Shown here: piece after piece, positions 62,845 through 64,000 of the stretch
Position numbering within the stretch: the first letter of the stretch is position 1
Layout: every line of letters begins with the position of its first letter
DNA from: Schnuerera sp. xch1
GTDB taxonomy: Bacteria; Bacillota; Clostridia; Tissierellales; Tepidimicrobiaceae
Reading direction: 5' to 3'
DNA: 64,000 nucleotides
Assembly (NCBI RefSeq): GCF_019931165.1
Contig: NZ_JAIOUP010000001.1
Coordinates: 388,025-452,024 of the forward strand
The notes under the pieces: generated by a model
Database searches by the model: none
The model's input: the letters and a program-made list of their open reading frames with translations, nothing else
Told to the model about the DNA's origin: nothing
Translations under genes and position numbers: made by a program

Positions 62845-62930
62845 TGGTGGAGGAGACTGGATTTGAACCAGTGAAGGCTAAGCCAACGGATTTACAGTCC
62901 GTCCCCTTTGGCCAACTCGGGAACTCCTCC
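62845..62930 (-). tRNA. tRNA-Tyr(GTA)
   Basis: 86 nt with CCA and a long variable arm; anticodon loop CTGTAAA. Confidence 0.97.
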
Positions 62931-62942
62931 ATATTTTTTGAT

Positions 62943-63018
<76 letters not shown>

Positions 63019-63021
63019 ATT

Positions 63022-63098
63022 TGGCGACCTGGAAGGGACTCGAACCCTCGACCTCTAGCGTGACAGGCTAGCATTCTAACCAACTGAACTACCAGGCC
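63022..63098 (-). tRNA. tRNA-Asp(GTC)
   Basis: 77 nt with CCA; anticodon loop CTGTCAC; only 3 bp from tRNA-Thr. Confidence 0.97.
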
Positions 63099-63122
63099 AA
63101 ATTGCTTCGCAAAATTTTGAAT

Positions 63123-63198
63123 TGGTGGGCGCAATAGGGCTCGAACCTATGACCCCCTGCTTGTAAGGCAGATGCTCTCCCAACTGAGCTATGCGCCC
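63123..63198 (-). tRNA. tRNA-Val(TAC)
   Basis: 76 nt with CCA; anticodon loop CTTACAA; acceptor GGGCGCA/TGCGCCC. Confidence 0.97.
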
Positions 63199-63212
63199 AA
63201 CTAATGTTACTA

Positions 63213-63287
63213 TGGTGACCCTACCGGGATTCGAACCCGGGATACCGCCGTGAAAGGGCGATGTCTTAACCGCTTGACCATAGGGCC
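63213..63287 (-). tRNA. tRNA-Glu(TTC)
   Basis: 75 nt with CCA; anticodon loop CTTTCAC; acceptor GGCCCTA pairs with TAGGGTC including one G-T pair. Confidence 0.97.
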
Positions 63288-63295
63288 ATAATTAA

Positions 63296-63372
63296 TGGTA
63301 GCGGCGAACGGATTTGAACCGCTGACACTGCGGGTATGAACCGCATGCTCTAGCCAACTGAGCTACGCCGCC
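63296..63372 (-). tRNA. tRNA-Met(CAT), elongator
   Basis: 77 nt with CCA; anticodon loop TTCATAC; first acceptor pair is normal (G1), unlike the initiator next to it. A tRNA-Ile(CAT) cannot be wholly excluded from sequence alone. Confidence 0.93.
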
Positions 63373-63391
63373 ATAAAATAATATTTGTTAG

Positions 63392-63468
<77 letters not shown>

Positions 63469-63496
63469 ATGAGTTATTTGTATTTATATGTCATAA

Positions 63497-63586
63497 TGGT
63501 GCCGGAGACCGGAATCGAACCGGTACAGTCTTACAAAGACCGCAGGATTTTAAGTCCTGTGCGTCTGCCAGTTCCGCCACTCCGGC
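63497..63586 (-). tRNA. tRNA-Leu(TAA)
   Basis: 90 nt with CCA and a long class II variable arm; anticodon loop CTTAAAA. Confidence 0.97.
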
Positions 63587-63596
63587 AATCTATAGC

Positions 63597-63671
63597 TGGC
63601 TCCCAGGGTGGGATTCGAACCCACAGCCTACCGGTTAACAGCCGGGTGCTCCACCGTTGAGCTACCTAGGA
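63597..63671 (-). tRNA. tRNA-Asn(GTT)
   Basis: 75 nt with CCA; anticodon loop CTGTTAA; acceptor TCCTAGG/CCTGGGA. It is the first tRNA after 5S rRNA in the direction of transcription. Confidence 0.97.
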
Positions 63672-63680
63672 ATGTTTTAC

Positions 63681-63795
63681 TTGGCAGCGTCCTACTCTCC
63701 CAGGGCGTCTCCACCCAAGTACCATCGGCGCTGAGAGGCTTAACTTCTGTGTTCGGTATGGATACAGGTGTATCCCTCTCGCTATTGTCACCAAA
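63681..63795 (-). rRNA. 5S ribosomal RNA
   Basis: The minus strand begins TTTGGTGACAATAGCGAGAG and contains CCGAACACAGAAGTTAAGC and CCGATGGTACTTGGGTGG, the conserved 5S loops, ending in GCTGCCAA. Ends are set by pairing of TTTGGTGAC with the 3' GCTGCCAAG region and may be off by a few bases. Confidence 0.95.
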
Positions 63796-63935
63796 TGAAC
63801 TTGCTTGCGCAAATTTTAAGTTTGTCTCTAATCTTTTTAATTTTTTAGCGACAAAAAACATTTTACATTATTTTTCCTCTTTTGTCAACTGCTTTTTATC
63901 TTTTATTTTGTAAACTTCACAGTAAATTATATCTC

Positions 63936-64000
63936 TGGTCAAGCCCTCGACCTATTAGTACCTTTCAGCTTAAAGTATTACTACTCTTACACCTAAGGCC
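63936..64000 (-). rRNA. 23S ribosomal RNA, 3' end (partial)
   Basis: The minus-strand sequence has AAGCTGAAAGGTACTAATAG and ends GGTCGAGGGCTTGACCA, the standard 23S 3' terminus. The rest lies outside the window. The 140-bp spacer to 5S has no gene. Confidence 0.93.

Overview
The window is AT-rich DNA of a spore-forming, anaerobic low-GC Firmicute, most likely a Clostridia/Tissierellales-type organism. The evidence is a Spo0E-like phosphatase, a C_GCAxxG_C_C protein, TRAP and mannose-class PTS uptake systems, many TTG starts, strong AGGAGG ribosome sites and a 23S-5S-tRNA operon at the right edge. No species assignment is attempted.

Layout. (1) 1-8.1 kb is a mixed region: a truncated Lon-like protease, ornithine cyclodeaminase, aldehyde dehydrogenase, dodecin, a MATE pump, a Spo0E-like protein, a TDT transporter and a redox protein. 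Two small loci (about 500-800 and 6.19-6.51 kb) look like type I toxin-antitoxin modules, with a convergent antisense RNA and a sequestered ribosome site. (2) 8.4-23.1 kb is a complete hexuronate pathway: kdgR-uxaB-uxaA-uxaC-dctPQM-uxuA-uxuB-kduI-kduD on the minus strand and kdgA-kdgK divergent. Galacturonate, glucuronate and unsaturated uronates are converted to KDG, then pyruvate and glyceraldehyde-3-phosphate. The two divergent promoters share one palindromic -35 hexamer. (3) 23.1-35.2 kb holds an IS3 remnant and an operon with a mannose-family PTS, YajC, a cytoplasmic heparinase II/III protein, a 2-hydroxyacid dehydrogenase, a TIM-barrel isomerase/epimerase and three redox enzymes (old-yellow-enzyme type, SDR, FAD), controlled by a divergent AraC regulator. 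It resembles glycosaminoglycan-disaccharide clusters, but no unsaturated glucuronyl hydrolase is visible. (4) 35.3-59.8 kb is mostly one minus-strand surface-polysaccharide cluster: regulator, initiating sugar transferase, amino-sugar and amide-forming enzymes, glycosyltransferases, Ugd, Wzy-like polymerase and MurJ-type flippase. At its end are a galU relic, a dGTPase plus PEP-synthase-like ATP-grasp pair, and a broken membrane gene. (5) 60.0-62.6 kb is a small remnant of an integrative element with a large serine recombinase whose reading frame runs into tRNA-Arg. (6) 62.5-64 kb has 13 tRNA genes, 5S rRNA and the 3' end of 23S rRNA, all on the minus strand.

A recurring theme is tRNA-Arg(ACG) debris. 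A CCA-ended stub followed by a terminator occurs at 60.0 kb, a diverged version with a homologous terminator occurs at 8.3 kb, and a 36-nt internal piece occurs at 35.28 kb. I read this as scars of repeated integration at the tRNA-Arg 3' end. The most promising leads are the two type I modules, the redox enzymes in the glycosaminoglycan operon, the dGTPase/ATP-grasp pair, and the ATP-grasp/Asn-synthase-like/PLP-enzyme group in the polysaccharide cluster. All functions are read from sequence by eye; no database search was run.
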